A stretch of DNA of 64,000 nt from contig CALURI010000005.1 in the NCBI GenBank assembly GCA_944323135.1, positions 62,001 through 126,000 of the forward strand, in the 5' to 3' direction. Below the pieces are notes generated by a model. That model searched no databases, was not told where the DNA came from, and worked only from the letters and a program-made list of their open reading frames with translations. Positions 19,612 to 28,207 of the stretch are shown here, piece after piece (within the stretch, counting starts at the first letter, position 1; every line of letters starts with the position of its first letter). The translations under genes and the position numbers were made by a program. The stretch comes from Candidatus Gastranaerophilales bacterium (GTDB lineage: Bacteria > Cyanobacteriota > Vampirovibrionia > Gastranaerophilales > Gastranaerophilaceae).

Positions 19612-20925
19612 CTATTTAACAGTTTCTATATTTTTAATACTTTTCATCAACATAAATGACATTATTATGCAAAGTATTATAGCTGCAGATGCAAGACCTA
19701 TCCAAAATCCTTTTAAATTCAAATGATAATGAAAAGCTAAAGTATAACCAACTGGAATAGAAATTAACCAATAAGCTACAAAATTAGAAAACAATACAAC
19801 ACCAGTACGTTTTATACCTTTAAAAATACCTGCAAGCGATACCTGCAACCCGTCAAATACCTGAAAGACAGATAAAATATATAAAATAGGAACAGATATT
19901 TTAATAAGATAAGCATCTTGAGAGAACAAGCCGACAAGAAAATGTGGAAAGCTTGAAAATACAAGAGCACTTAACATCATAAAACCAGTACATATTACAA
20001 TTCCGACAAATGAATATCGCTTCAAATCTTTAATATTACCTGCACCGTTAGCAAAACCGACCTTAACGGCAATAGCATTAGAAACAGCAAACGGAACCAT
20101 AAATGAAATTGTAGTCAATGTGCAAACTAAATTTTGCGCAGCAGCATAAACCCCGTCAACTCGTCCCATAATAATTGCAATACTGTTAAAAGCAATAAAT
20201 TCAACCATAACAGCACAAGATATAGGAATTCCAATTTTTATTAAACTTTTATAATACTCAAAATCTTTGTAATCTTTAAAATTCATAAGAGTAAAACAAT
20301 ATATAAGAAGAGCAAATCCCATAAAATATCTTATAATAAAACTTGCGACAGCAAGCCCTACAACCCCCAAAGAAGGAATAGGACCAAACCCGAATACCAT
20401 TGCAAAACATAAAGCAATATTTAAAAACACAGCAATTGCCGTAATTAAATTCGGGAATACAACAATTTCAAAAGCCTGTAAAAACTCTTTCAATGCTGAA
20501 TGCAAATACGCCCCAAAAGTTGCAAATGCCGTAATAAACATATATTCCTTAATCATTGGAACCAATTTAGGTTCAAAATGCAAATAATCTATAACAGGAA
20601 TAAATGCAAGCACAGCAAGCATAATTATAAAAGCCAAAAGCATTGCAAATCTTATTGTCGGGTAAAAATACTTTTTAGCACTTTTTCTTTCACCTCTAAA
20701 ATTAGACAGCAAAGGAGAAACACTGGAAATTAATCCTACGCCGAAAGTTTGAATACAATTTGTAATAGCTGTAGCAATACTAATTGCGGCAAGAGTATCT
20801 GTTGAATGGTGTCCTGCTACCAAAACATCTCCGGCACCTATCAAGATAAACCCAAGATTGCCCATAATAATGGGCAAGGCAATGTTTAATAATTCTTTAG
20901 CGTAATACCTGAATTGTACACTCAT
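19612..20925 (-). CDS. MATE-family multidrug/organic cation antiporter
   Basis: This 437-residue polytopic membrane protein has about twelve hydrophobic segments arranged as two related halves, as in MATE (NorM/DinF) exporters. The N-terminal segment AKELLNIALPIIMGNLGF and the mid-protein AAAQNLVCTLTTISFMVPFA are typical of the family. It would use an ion gradient to export organic cations or other compounds; the substrate is not predictable. It lies 38 bp upstream of ndk on the same strand. Confidence 0.9.
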   Translation of the reverse strand: MSVQFRYYAKELLNIALPIIMGNLGFILIGAGDVLVAGHHSTDTLAAISIATAITNCIQTFGVGLISSVSPLLSNFRGERKSAKKYFYPTIRFAMLLAFIIMLAVLAFIPVIDYLHFEPKLVPMIKEYMFITAFATFGAYLHSALKEFLQAFEIVVFPNLITAIAVFLNIALCFAMVFGFGPIPSLGVVGLAVASFIIRYFMGFALLIYCFTLMNFKDYKDFEYYKSLIKIGIPISCAVMVEFIAFNSIAIIMGRVDGVYAAAQNLVCTLTTISFMVPFAVSNAIAVKVGFANGAGNIKDLKRYSFVGIVICTGFMMLSALVFSSFPHFLVGLFSQDAYLIKISVPILYILSVFQVFDGLQVSLAGIFKGIKRTGVVLFSNFVAYWLISIPVGYTLAFHYHLNLKGFWIGLASAAIILCIIMSFMLMKSIKNIETVK

Positions 20926-20978
20926 ACGAGCATGATTATATCACAAATATTATATTTAATTATATTCAGATTAATTTT

Positions 20979-21677
20979 TCACCACGGATACTCTTTATTT
21001 ATCTGCCAGCCGTCATACTGAATTAACCCGCCGCAAAACTGCCCACTACCATTTTTACTGCAAGACACAGCACTTGAAAATAAAAGTTCATCTCTTGTTA
21101 AACCATATCCATAAAAATATAACCCAGCTTTTGTAATTTTATGATAATTGTCATTAAAGGGAACTGCAGTCATTGTCATTTCAAAAATATCTTTTCCAAA
21201 CATATTAGGCATTTTATCACCATTCAAATCTACTAAAACATGGAAATGAGTATTATCTTGCTTTAATAATGCAAGATATACACCGTCTGATAATATTAAC
21301 GTATACCAATTATCTGAATTTAAAGGATTTTCAATATATTGAGTTCCCTTTAATTGTAAAGCTCCAGTTTTATTCCAACATTCCGAACTCATACCACAGT
21401 TTTTAATTACATTAAAATTTTTTGAAAGATACTTTTCAAAAAAATCGCTGCCACCTAAAGACCAATCCCAACTGTCAATATCCCCGTAATTTGCCTGAGA
21501 AAATTGAATTGATTGTTGTAAAGCGGAATAAACTTTTTTTAATTGAGTAACAGTCTGTTGTTTTCTATAATTAGCTATCAATACAGGCATTGTCAATGCG
21601 GCTACAACTCCGATTATCCCCAAAGTTATCAACACCTCTGCAAGAGTAAACCCTGATTTCCACAATTTAATCGACAT
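20979..21677 (-). CDS. Pseudopilin-like protein (GFTLAE family), no poly-G leader
   Basis: This is a 232-residue type II pseudopilin-like protein. A short basic leader (MSIKLWKSG) precedes the prepilin peptidase site G/FTLAE and a hydrophobic N-terminal helix. The C-terminal globular part has the family block D-x-N-G-x-x-x-P-N-x-x-G-x-D-x-F (here DLNGDKMPNMFGKDIF), a Cys pair in CSKNGSGQFC, and the ending DGWQINKEYPW. A promoter TTGAAA-N18-TATAAT (21725-21754) precedes it. Unlike its six paralogues here it lacks both the poly-G leader and the 17-bp palindrome. The role is surface or secreted, otherwise unknown. Confidence 0.85.
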   Translation of the reverse strand: MSIKLWKSGFTLAEVLITLGIIGVVAALTMPVLIANYRKQQTVTQLKKVYSALQQSIQFSQANYGDIDSWDWSLGGSDFFEKYLSKNFNVIKNCGMSSECWNKTGALQLKGTQYIENPLNSDNWYTLILSDGVYLALLKQDNTHFHVLVDLNGDKMPNMFGKDIFEMTMTAVPFNDNYHKITKAGLYFYGYGLTRDELLFSSAVSCSKNGSGQFCGGLIQYDGWQINKEYPW

Positions 21678-21802
21678 AACAAGCTCATATTCTATTGTTA
21701 AAAATTTTATATCGTGTATTCATGATTATACAATAATTTTAGACTTTTTTTCAACTATGGGATAGTCTAAAATTTATTAATTTATTGTTTAAAATTCCTT
21801 TT

Positions 21803-22039
21803 ATGGGCAAAAAAATTTACAAATACGACAAAATCCTATGCAGACACTTTGGGAAAAAAATTTATAATCTTAGAACTGAATGTAATTTTACCCAAGAAGA
21901 ACTCGCATTCAGAGCTAATATATCCCCAAGTTATATGAGTGCTATAGAAAGAGGATTCACAGACAATACAATATCAACAGCTAAACGAATTGCTAAAGCT
22001 CTTAATGTAAATATTTCTCAACTTTTTGAAAACTATTAA
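21803..22039 (+). CDS. XRE-family transcriptional regulator
   Basis: This 78-residue protein is essentially one helix-turn-helix domain of the Cro/C1 (XRE) type: NFTQEELAFRANISPSYMSAIERG, with the second helix at about residues 33-40 and the recognition helix following. The start at ATG 21803 is chosen over an upstream TTG. TAAAAT ends seven bases before it and there is no Shine-Dalgarno, so it is probably leaderless. It is divergent from one pseudopilin gene and close to another, so it could regulate them, but that is inference. Its end overlaps the convergent metallopeptidase gene by four bases. Confidence 0.85.
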   Translation: MGKKIYKYDKILCRHFGKKIYNLRTECNFTQEELAFRANISPSYMSAIERGFTDNTISTAKRIAKALNVNISQLFENY

Positions 22040-22443
22040 GCATTATAATCTAATTTGTTACCCACATTTTGGGATTTTATAGCCTGCGCCTGCATCTTCA
22101 AACTCTGAGCCTGAGCAGCAACTCTATAATCCTGATCAGATGGATCAGATGGCGCCATTGCAGATCTTATTACAGTATTTGCATCATTAATTGTTTTTTG
22201 AGGGTTGTTAGGATTTAAAGAAGGCATTTTAATATCAACGTGCCCAGCAAACGGTATCCCGTCAGCATTACGTTCAATAACTATTGAGCCTGCTAAAGCA
22301 CCGCCTGCCGCTTTATGAGCAAGCTCATGAGCATAAATCTCATCATAATTTTTCTTTATCAAAGCATCTTTTTGAGCTTTTTGCTGTTCTTTTTGCTTTT
22401 CAATAGGATTTGTAAACCTATAAAACAAATTAATGCCTGCCAT
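22036..22443 (-). CDS. SprA-type putative metallopeptidase (short)
   Basis: This 135-residue protein has a zinc-peptidase HExxH motif in YAHELAHKAAGG (about residues 38-49), followed by a short beta segment and a region rich in Ala and Gln. The pattern fits the SprA-related putative metalloprotease family, usually longer at the N-terminus. There is no signal peptide. A promoter with good boxes lies 33 bp upstream, and a GAGG ribosome site lies seven bases before the ATG. The substrate is unknown. Confidence 0.7.
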   Translation of the reverse strand: MAGINLFYRFTNPIEKQKEQQKAQKDALIKKNYDEIYAHELAHKAAGGALAGSIVIERNADGIPFAGHVDIKMPSLNPNNPQKTINDANTVIRSAMAPSDPSDQDYRVAAQAQSLKMQAQAIKSQNVGNKLDYNA

Positions 22444-22475
22444 ACAAAAACCTCACACACATACTACCTACTAAT

Positions 22476-22504
22476 ATTGTAGCATATTATTGTGAGGTTT
22501 TCAA
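22476..22504 (-). promoter_or_regulatory. Promoter of the SprA-like gene, with inverted repeat
   Basis: On the minus strand TTGAAA (22499-22504) and TACAAT (22476-22481) are separated by 17 bases, with a TG two bases before the -10 box. The spacer carries AACCTCACA, which is the exact complement of the segment covering the GAGG ribosome site (22447-22457 against 22491-22501). Confidence 0.7.
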
Positions 22505-22518
22505 CCCTTTATTAAATA

Positions 22519-23205
22519 TTATTTCCAAGGATAATCACGCATAATATCCCAGCCATCCATTAACAAAAGCTCTCCACAAGTAAAACCTGTGCCATTTTGT
22601 GCACAACCTACATTTTTAACATCATTTCTAGTCAAACCATGACCAAACATGTATAAACCTTCTTTTGAAATATTATGGGCATAATCAGAAAAACTTTTTC
22701 TTGCAAATGTCATAACAAAAATATCTATACCATAAATATTTGGTCGTTTATATCCATTAACATCTACATGTATATGAATATGGTTATTATCCTGTTTTAT
22801 AAAGGCTACAAATGCCCCATCTGATAAACTTATTTTTGAAGCTAAGCCTCCAGAAGTGTAAGATGGAGCGTCACTATAAACTGAACCATTTAGTAAATAT
22901 CCTCGTTCTTTATTCCAACAACCTTCACCGTTACCGCAATTTTTTAAAACTAAAAATTTTGTACTTAAATATTTTTGTGCAAATTTATCTGAATTCAAAT
23001 CCCAATCCCAATCTACTATATCTCCATATTCAGGCTGAGACATTTGTACAGACTGAGACATTGCAGAATATATCTTCTTCAATTGCACAACTGTCTGTTT
23101 TTTGCGATAATTACTAATCAATGCAGGCATTGTCAATGCGGCTACAACTCCGATTATACCAAGAGTTATTAATACTTCTGCAAGAGTAAAAGCTTTATTT
23201 TTTAT
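22519..23205 (-). CDS. Pseudopilin-like protein (GFTLAE family), possible AUA start
   Basis: Pseudopilin-like protein with the processing site A/FTLAEVLITLG, the block DVNGYKRPNIYGIDIF, the Cys pair in CAQNGTGFTC and the ending DGWDIMRDYPWK. The frame is open up to a GTG at 23274, but that codon lies upstream of the promoter (TTGAAA-N17-TATTAT) and the 17-bp palindrome, so it cannot be the start of the main transcript. The codon standing where the paralogues have ATG is ATA (23205), eight bases after AAAAGG. I mark that as the provisional start, giving 228 residues. A G10 leader ORF lies upstream. Confidence 0.78.
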   Translation of the reverse strand: MKNKAFTLAEVLITLGIIGVVAALTMPALISNYRKKQTVVQLKKIYSAMSQSVQMSQPEYGDIVDWDWDLNSDKFAQKYLSTKFLVLKNCGNGEGCWNKERGYLLNGSVYSDAPSYTSGGLASKISLSDGAFVAFIKQDNNHIHIHVDVNGYKRPNIYGIDIFVMTFARKSFSDYAHNISKEGLYMFGHGLTRNDVKNVGCAQNGTGFTCGELLLMDGWDIMRDYPWK

Positions 23206-23223
23206 AAAAAAACCTTTTATTAT

Positions 23224-23270
23224 GTGATGTAATTTATCACTATAATAAAAGATACTCTTATCTTTTTCAA
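23224..23270 (-). promoter_or_regulatory. Pseudopilin promoter with 17-bp palindrome
   Basis: On the minus strand: TTGAAA (23265-23270), 17-base spacer, TATTAT (23242-23247), one base, then the palindrome GTGATAAATTACATCAC (23224-23240). The palindrome sits at the expected transcription start, a place where a bound repressor would block initiation. The same arrangement recurs before five other pseudopilin genes. Confidence 0.7.
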
Positions 23271-23294
23271 CCACAGAATTAGTAGGGATAAGCC

Positions 23295-23342
23295 TTAAAT
23301 TGCCCCCCCCCCGAAACTCTCAATTTCCATAAATCTTTTCAT
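23295..23342 (-). CDS. Leader ORF with G10 run (15 aa)
   Basis: A 15-codon frame MKRFMEIESFGGGAI, with a GGAG ribosome site about seven bases before the ATG. It contains ten consecutive G (complement of 23303-23312) that encode Gly-Gly-Gly. A one-base change in the run would alter the frame after it. The run ends 32 bp before the -35 box of the pseudopilin promoter. This is a candidate leader peptide; translation is unproven. Confidence 0.45.
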   Translation of the reverse strand: MKRFMEIESFGGGAI

Positions 23343-23403
23343 AAATAACTCCTTTTATCAATATATTACATTTTTTATTATATCAAACTTTTTTATATAT
23401 TTC

Positions 23404-23443
23404 AATAAATAAGCCAAAGATGTCAATCTTCGGCTTATTTATT
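23404..23443 (-). terminator. Terminator after accC
   Basis: AATAAATAAGCC (23404-23415) pairs with GGCTTATTTATT (23432-23443), and AAGAT/ATCTT extends the stem past one mismatch. It lies 20 bp beyond the accC stop. Confidence 0.75.
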
Positions 23444-23463
23444 ATTTTATATCTATTTATTTA

Positions 23464-24819
23464 CTATTTATCTTTTCCGGTTCGTTTATAGAAATCTTCA
23501 ATAAATCCTGTATTAAAGTTTCCGCTCATAAACACCGGATCTTCAATAATTTCCTGATGGAAAGGAATTGTAGTTTCAACGCCTGTAATAACATATTCTT
23601 TCAATGCTCTATACATTCTACGTCTAGCTTCATTTCTGGTTCTGCCCCAGCATATCAATTTTCCTATCATTGAATCGTAATATGGAGGGATTTTATAATC
23701 CTGATAAGCGTGAGAATCAACTCTTACACCAAAACCACCCGGAGTAACATATCCTGTAATAGTTCCTGGATTTGGCATAAAGTCTTTTTCAGGATTTTCA
23801 GCATTAATACGACATTCTATAGCATGACCTCTCAGAACAATTTCATCTTGCGTGAAATCTAATTTTTCACCTGCCGCAACCATAATTTGTTCTCTTACTA
23901 AATCTACATTGGAAATCATTTCAGTAACACAGTGCTCTACCTGAATTCTTGTATTCATTTCCATAAAGTACCATTTTCCGTCATGGTCAAGTAAGAATTC
24001 ACAAGTACCTGCGCTTTCGTAATTAATAGCTTTAGCAGCTCTTACTGCAGCTGCACCCATTTCTTTACGAGTTTCTTCATCAATTGCCGGAGAAGGAGCT
24101 TCTTCCAACAATTTCTGGTGACGTCTTTGGATAGAGCAATCTCTTTCACCTAAGTGAACAACATTACCATATTGGTCTGCCAGAATTTGAACTTCTATAT
24201 GGCGTGGATTTTCCAAATATTTTTCAGCATAAACATCAGGATTACCAAAGAAATTTTGCGCTTCAGATTGGCAAAGATTCATGTTAGTTTCCACATCGTC
24301 ATCGCTTCTGCAAATTCTCATACCTTTTCCGCCACCGCCGGCTGTCGCTTTCAAAATAATCGGATAACCGACTTTATGAGCAAATTCTTTTACTTCATCA
24401 GGTGTTTTTAAAATTCCTGTCCCGGGAGTTACAGGAACATTATTCTCAATCATTGTCTTACGTGCAGTTGCTTTATCGCCCATTTTACGCATTGCTTCAG
24501 CAGTAGGACCAATAAATTTTATACCATGCTTTGCACAAATTTCAGCGAAATCAGCTCTTTCAGACATAAAGCCGTAACCTGGATGAATTGCATCAGCTCC
24601 TGATACAATTGCAGCTGATATAATTGCAGGAATACTCAAATAACTTTTTGAACTTTGAGCAGGTCCTATACAATAAGCTTCTGTTGCGAGTCTCACGTGA
24701 AGAGAATTTGCATCAGCTTGAGAATAAATTGCAACAGTCGGAATACCTATTTCTCTGCAGGCTCTTATAATCCTTACGGCAATTTCGCCTCTGTTTGCTA
24801 TTAATACTTTTCTAAACAT
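23464..24819 (-). CDS. accC: Acetyl-CoA carboxylase, biotin carboxylase subunit
   Basis: AccC uses ATP and bicarbonate to carboxylate the biotin on AccB, the first half-reaction of malonyl-CoA formation. Clear motifs are the N-terminal [17 protein letters not shown], the glycine-rich ATP loop [13 protein letters not shown] (about residues 159-171), [11 protein letters not shown] and the [10 protein letters not shown] block. 451 residues is a normal length. It lies after accB on the same strand, separated by a 15-bp perfect hairpin that may attenuate it. Confidence 0.97.
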   Translation of the reverse strand: MFRKVLIANRGEIAVRIIRACREIGIPTVAIYSQADANSLHVRLATEAYCIGPAQSSKSYLSIPAIISAAIVSGADAIHPGYGFMSERADFAEICAKHGIKFIGPTAEAMRKMGDKATARKTMIENNVPVTPGTGILKTPDEVKEFAHKVGYPIILKATAGGGGKGMRICRSDDDVETNMNLCQSEAQNFFGNPDVYAEKYLENPRHIEVQILADQYGNVVHLGERDCSIQRRHQKLLEEAPSPAIDEETRKEMGAAAVRAAKAINYESAGTCEFLLDHDGKWYFMEMNTRIQVEHCVTEMISNVDLVREQIMVAAGEKLDFTQDEIVLRGHAIECRINAENPEKDFMPNPGTITGYVTPGGFGVRVDSHAYQDYKIPPYYDSMIGKLICWGRTRNEARRRMYRALKEYVITGVETTIPFHQEIIEDPVFMSGNFNTGFIEDFYKRTGKDK

Positions 24820-24839
24820 TTTTCTTATCCCTATAAAAC

Positions 24840-24873
24840 AGTAAAAAGTGAATTATAAAATTCACTTTTTACT
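24840..24873 (-). promoter_or_regulatory. 15-bp perfect hairpin between accB and accC
   Basis: AGTAAAAAGTGAATT (24840-24854) and its exact complement (24859-24873) flank a 4-base loop. On the minus strand a TTTTA tract follows within a few bases, so it could act as a partial terminator that lowers accC expression relative to accB. Confidence 0.65.
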
Positions 24874-24888
24874 AATCTCACTATTCTT

Positions 24889-25338
24889 TTATTCAATATA
24901 CATTAAAACTTGACCAAATTCTACAGGCTGACCGTCTTGAACACAAATTTCCGTAATCTTACCTGAGAATTCAGCTTCAATTTCATTCATAAGTTTCATT
25001 GCTTCAACAATACAAACAACATCTCCTTCTTTTACAGTCTGACCGACCTTAACAAAAGGTTCTGCATCTGGAGAAGGTGCTGAATAAAAAGTCCCTACCA
25101 TAGGAGAAGTTAAAGGTTTTCCTTTTTTTACTTCTTTTACTTCTGCAGGAGCTGCTGATGTTGACGGAGCGGCTGCTGCCGGTTGAGCTGCAGGAAGCGC
25201 AACAGGAGTTGCTGCAACACCCATAACTTCTTTTCTTAATGTAATAGCTTGTTCTCCGTCTTCTAATGAAATTTCAGTTAACGAATTGTCAGCTAAAACT
25301 TTTGCTAATTTTTCTACATAATCTATATCGAATTTCAT
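24889..25338 (-). CDS. accB: Biotin carboxyl carrier protein of acetyl-CoA carboxylase
   Basis: AccB carries the biotin that shuttles carboxyl groups between AccC and the transcarboxylase. The C-terminal biotinyl domain has the canonical EAMKLMNEIEAE, whose Lys is the biotinylation site (about residue 113). The N-terminal domain is joined by an Ala/Pro-rich linker (about residues 42-66). 149 residues is typical. It lies 29 bp downstream of efp, an arrangement also common in cyanobacteria. Confidence 0.97.
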   Translation of the reverse strand: MKFDIDYVEKLAKVLADNSLTEISLEDGEQAITLRKEVMGVAATPVALPAAQPAAAAPSTSAAPAEVKEVKKGKPLTSPMVGTFYSAPSPDAEPFVKVGQTVKEGDVVCIVEAMKLMNEIEAEFSGKITEICVQDGQPVEFGQVLMYIE

Positions 25339-25367
25339 ATTTTGCCTTTCTTAAATATTTAAAAGAA

Positions 25368-25925
25368 TTATGCTCTGTCTAAATATTCATTAGTTCTTGT
25401 ATCAACTCTGATTTTGTCGCCGTTTGAAATAAAGAACGGAACGTTAACAACAGCACCGGTTTCAAGAGTTGCAGGTTTTGTACCGCCTTGAGCAGTGTTT
25501 CCTTTTTCAGAAGGTGGTGTATCTGTAACTTCCAAAACAACGTGTGCAGGAAGATCAACTCCAATAATTCTTGAATCATGCATTAATACTTGAACAATCA
25601 TATTTTCTTTCAAATATTTAATACCGTCACCAATCTGGTCTTCTGTCAACTGAAGTTGTTCATAAGTTTCGTTATCCATCATAACGTATTCTTTACCTTC
25701 TTTGTACAAGTATTGCATTTCGCGTCTGTCAAGCATAGCTTTTGCAACTTTTTCACCTGCACGGAAAGTTTTTTCAACAACCTGACCTGTTTCTACGTTT
25801 TTAAGTTTTGATCTTACAAACGCAGCACCTTTACCAGGTTTTACGTGTAAAAATTCAACAACAGACCATAAACCATTGTCTAATTGTAGAGTCAAGCCTG
25901 TTTTTAAATCGTTTACTGAAATCAT
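25368..25925 (-). CDS. efp: Elongation factor P
   Basis: EF-P relieves ribosome stalling at proline runs. It has three KOW/OB-type domains, 185 residues, and the domain I loop VKPGKGAAF with the conserved Lys at the position often modified in other bacteria. No modification enzyme is seen in the window. An AAAAGGGG site precedes the ATG. It heads the efp-accB-accC cluster. A proline-triplet leader ORF at 53.7 kb is a potential target. Confidence 0.97.
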   Translation of the reverse strand: MISVNDLKTGLTLQLDNGLWSVVEFLHVKPGKGAAFVRSKLKNVETGQVVEKTFRAGEKVAKAMLDRREMQYLYKEGKEYVMMDNETYEQLQLTEDQIGDGIKYLKENMIVQVLMHDSRIIGVDLPAHVVLEVTDTPPSEKGNTAQGGTKPATLETGAVVNVPFFISNGDKIRVDTRTNEYLDRA

Positions 25926-26109
25926 ATTTTTCCCCTTTTCATAAATTAAATAATCATCTGATATGTTGATAATATCATAAACATTCTAAACTTCAAATAA
26001 TTGTAACAATTTAAAATTAAAATAGTAACATAATAGCAAAATATTTGTTTACGGGTTATTATATCTACAAATGAAAAAATATATAAGGAGTATAAAAGGA
26101 GTATAAATT

Positions 26110-26577
26110 ATGCAAGTTTCAGCTATTAACAGATGTTGTCCAAAGCCTCAATTCACATCACAAAAAAACGGGTATGAAAATCCTATCAACAGAGGGACTG
26201 AAAAAGGTCTTGCGATATGGGGCTCAATCGGAGGAAGCGCACTTGTAGGTGCTACTGCAGCAGGGATTGGAAGCTGCTTTATCAAATCAGGCGCAAAAAA
26301 TAGAGCACTAAAGCTTTCAGGAATAGGAGTTGGTGCAGGATTACTTACAATGGCTTTAACTCTACCGGCAAAACTTTATAATACCAAAGTAAGAGCCTTC
26401 ACAAGAGAAAAAGAAATGGACGTATTTTCACGCGACAGAGAGCTAAAATCAAACATTATGGAAGAAGTTGATAAAGAAGTAAAAGATGAAGATGTATCTT
26501 TAGATCAAAAAATCAATCATTACACATCTGTTCAAATGGCAAACAACGGAAACGGAATACTGATAAAAGGAGCATAA
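26110..26577 (+). CDS. Hypothetical membrane protein, first of a tandem paralogous pair
   Basis: This 155-residue protein has two Gly/Ala-rich hydrophobic segments (about residues 32-56 and 67-90) and a charged C-terminal tail. The tail begins VRAFTREKEMDVFSRDRELK, which resembles VNAFKKQKDMDVYIKGNS in the next gene, so the two are probably related. The N-terminus MQVSAINRCCPKPQFT is polar. A GGAG site precedes the ATG. The stop is directly followed by the next ATG. Function unknown. Confidence 0.75.
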   Translation: MQVSAINRCCPKPQFTSQKNGYENPINRGTEKGLAIWGSIGGSALVGATAAGIGSCFIKSGAKNRALKLSGIGVGAGLLTMALTLPAKLYNTKVRAFTREKEMDVFSRDRELKSNIMEEVDKEVKDEDVSLDQKINHYTSVQMANNGNGILIKGA

Positions 26578-27174
26578 ATGAGAATAGAGGCAATAAATAA
26601 CAATTTCTCATTTACTCAACAAAAGAAAACGTCCGCAAAAAAAGATAATAATCCGATATCCAAAACAGGCGAAAAAGCTATTTTAGCCAAAGCTGCTTTT
26701 GTCGGAGGATTAGGCTTAGGTGCAAAATTATTATTTGAAATTATGGACGAAAATTTTGTTATTGATACATTAGGCGAAAAAGCGGAAAAAATTGTTGACA
26801 AACAGCACAGAAATGTATCAAAAAACAAAAAATTCCTTTTAACTCTAGGGGCTTGGGCAGGTTTAACTGCAGCTTTTATCGGCGGTTTTGCTATACTTTA
26901 TACAATTTTCAAAGCTCCCAGCATTAACTATCAAGGTAATGTAAATGCTTTCAAAAAACAAAAAGATATGGATGTTTATATAAAAGGAAATTCTGCTGAA
27001 AAGGAAATTTACACCCAGATGAATGAAAAAGCAAAAAATGCATCCCCTGAAGAAAAAGCAAAACTAAAAGAACAATATATGGTTATGCAAAAAGCAAAAA
27101 ACAAAGTTCCTGATTTTGTAAAAACAGGTTTGAACAAAAAAGAAAAAGCAGAAAAGAATATACAAAGTAAATAA
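26578..27174 (+). CDS. Hypothetical membrane protein, second of a tandem paralogous pair
   Basis: This 198-residue protein abuts the preceding gene with no gap; the AAAGGAG site lies in the end of that gene, so translation is probably coupled. It has a polar N-terminus (MRIEAINNNFSFTQQKK), hydrophobic segments near residues 36-52 and 83-108, and a lysine-rich helical C-terminus (about residues 125-198) likely to be cytoplasmic. It shares the xxxAF-K-K-MDV motif with its neighbour. No known domain is recognised. Confidence 0.75.
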   Translation: MRIEAINNNFSFTQQKKTSAKKDNNPISKTGEKAILAKAAFVGGLGLGAKLLFEIMDENFVIDTLGEKAEKIVDKQHRNVSKNKKFLLTLGAWAGLTAAFIGGFAILYTIFKAPSINYQGNVNAFKKQKDMDVYIKGNSAEKEIYTQMNEKAKNASPEEKAKLKEQYMVMQKAKNKVPDFVKTGLNKKEKAEKNIQSK

Positions 27175-27208
27175 TATAAAAACTTTTTTATGTTAAAATA
27201 ATCTGGTA

Positions 27209-28207
27209 ATGACTGAAGGACAAATTTATAAAATTCATTCTGATTTTTATTATATTGATGACGGGCAAAACACTCACGAGTGCAAAATTCGTGAAGTTTT
27301 AAAAAAGCAAAAAGAAAAAATCCTTGTCGGAGATTTTGTAGAATTTGATAACGGGGTTATAACAAAAATTATTCCGAGAAAAAATTTTATCAAACGTCCG
27401 AGTGTAGCAAATATTGACCAAATTATCGTAGTTTCCGCCCTAAAAGAGCCTGATTTGGATCTCCATCAACTTAACCGCTATATTGCACTTGCAAAATATT
27501 ATAATATTAAAACTGTACTTTGTTTTAACAAAGAAGATTTAAAATGGGATAAACATCTTAAAGATAAAATTAAAAAGATATATGAACCGTTAGAATATAA
27601 AATTGTTTACACCTCCGCAACAGAACACAAAGGGATAAAAAATTTTGAAAAGCTATTAGAAGGGAAAACCAGCGTTTTATGCGGGAATTCTGGTGTAGGC
27701 AAATCCAGTCTCGTAAATGCAATTAACCCAAACCTTAATTTAAGAACAAAAGAAGTAAGTGAAAAAACTCAACGCGGAACACATACTACAAGACATTGTG
27801 AAATCATAAAGATTAATGATACATCAAGAATTGTTGATACCCCGGGATTCAGTAATGTAAAATTTGATTTTATACTTCCTGCAAATGTAGATTCATTATT
27901 TCTTGATATAGCAAAATTTAAGGACGAATGTAAATATTCTGACTGCTTGCATATAAATGAAGACGGATGTAATGTATTAAACAATATTGACAGAATTGAT
28001 CCAACTCGATATGAAAGCTATTTATCATTTATTGATGAAGCAAAAGAATACAAAGAACGCATAAAATATGAAGGTAAAAAAGAAGAACATTCAAAAAAAT
28101 TTGTAAACAACAAACATATTGCAAAAATAAGTGACAAAAAACGCCAAAGTGCAAGGAATACGTTAAAACAAAATCTTTATAAAGGTATTGAATATGAAAA
28201 TGAATGA
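27209..28207 (+). CDS. rsgA: Ribosome small subunit-dependent GTPase A
   Basis: RsgA is a circularly permuted GTPase that checks late 30S subunit assembly. The order is N-terminal OB fold, G4 motif NKEDL (about residues 112-116), G1 GNSGVGKSS (about 159-167), G3 DTPGFS, and a C-terminal zinc knuckle CKYSDCLHINEDGC. 332 residues includes a basic tail longer than usual. No Shine-Dalgarno is seen; AATAAT ends six bases before the ATG, consistent with leaderless initiation, though TGT-TAAAAT slightly upstream is an alternative -10. Confidence 0.95.
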   Translation: MTEGQIYKIHSDFYYIDDGQNTHECKIREVLKKQKEKILVGDFVEFDNGVITKIIPRKNFIKRPSVANIDQIIVVSALKEPDLDLHQLNRYIALAKYYNIKTVLCFNKEDLKWDKHLKDKIKKIYEPLEYKIVYTSATEHKGIKNFEKLLEGKTSVLCGNSGVGKSSLVNAINPNLNLRTKEVSEKTQRGTHTTRHCEIIKINDTSRIVDTPGFSNVKFDFILPANVDSLFLDIAKFKDECKYSDCLHINEDGCNVLNNIDRIDPTRYESYLSFIDEAKEYKERIKYEGKKEEHSKKFVNNKHIAKISDKKRQSARNTLKQNLYKGIEYENE

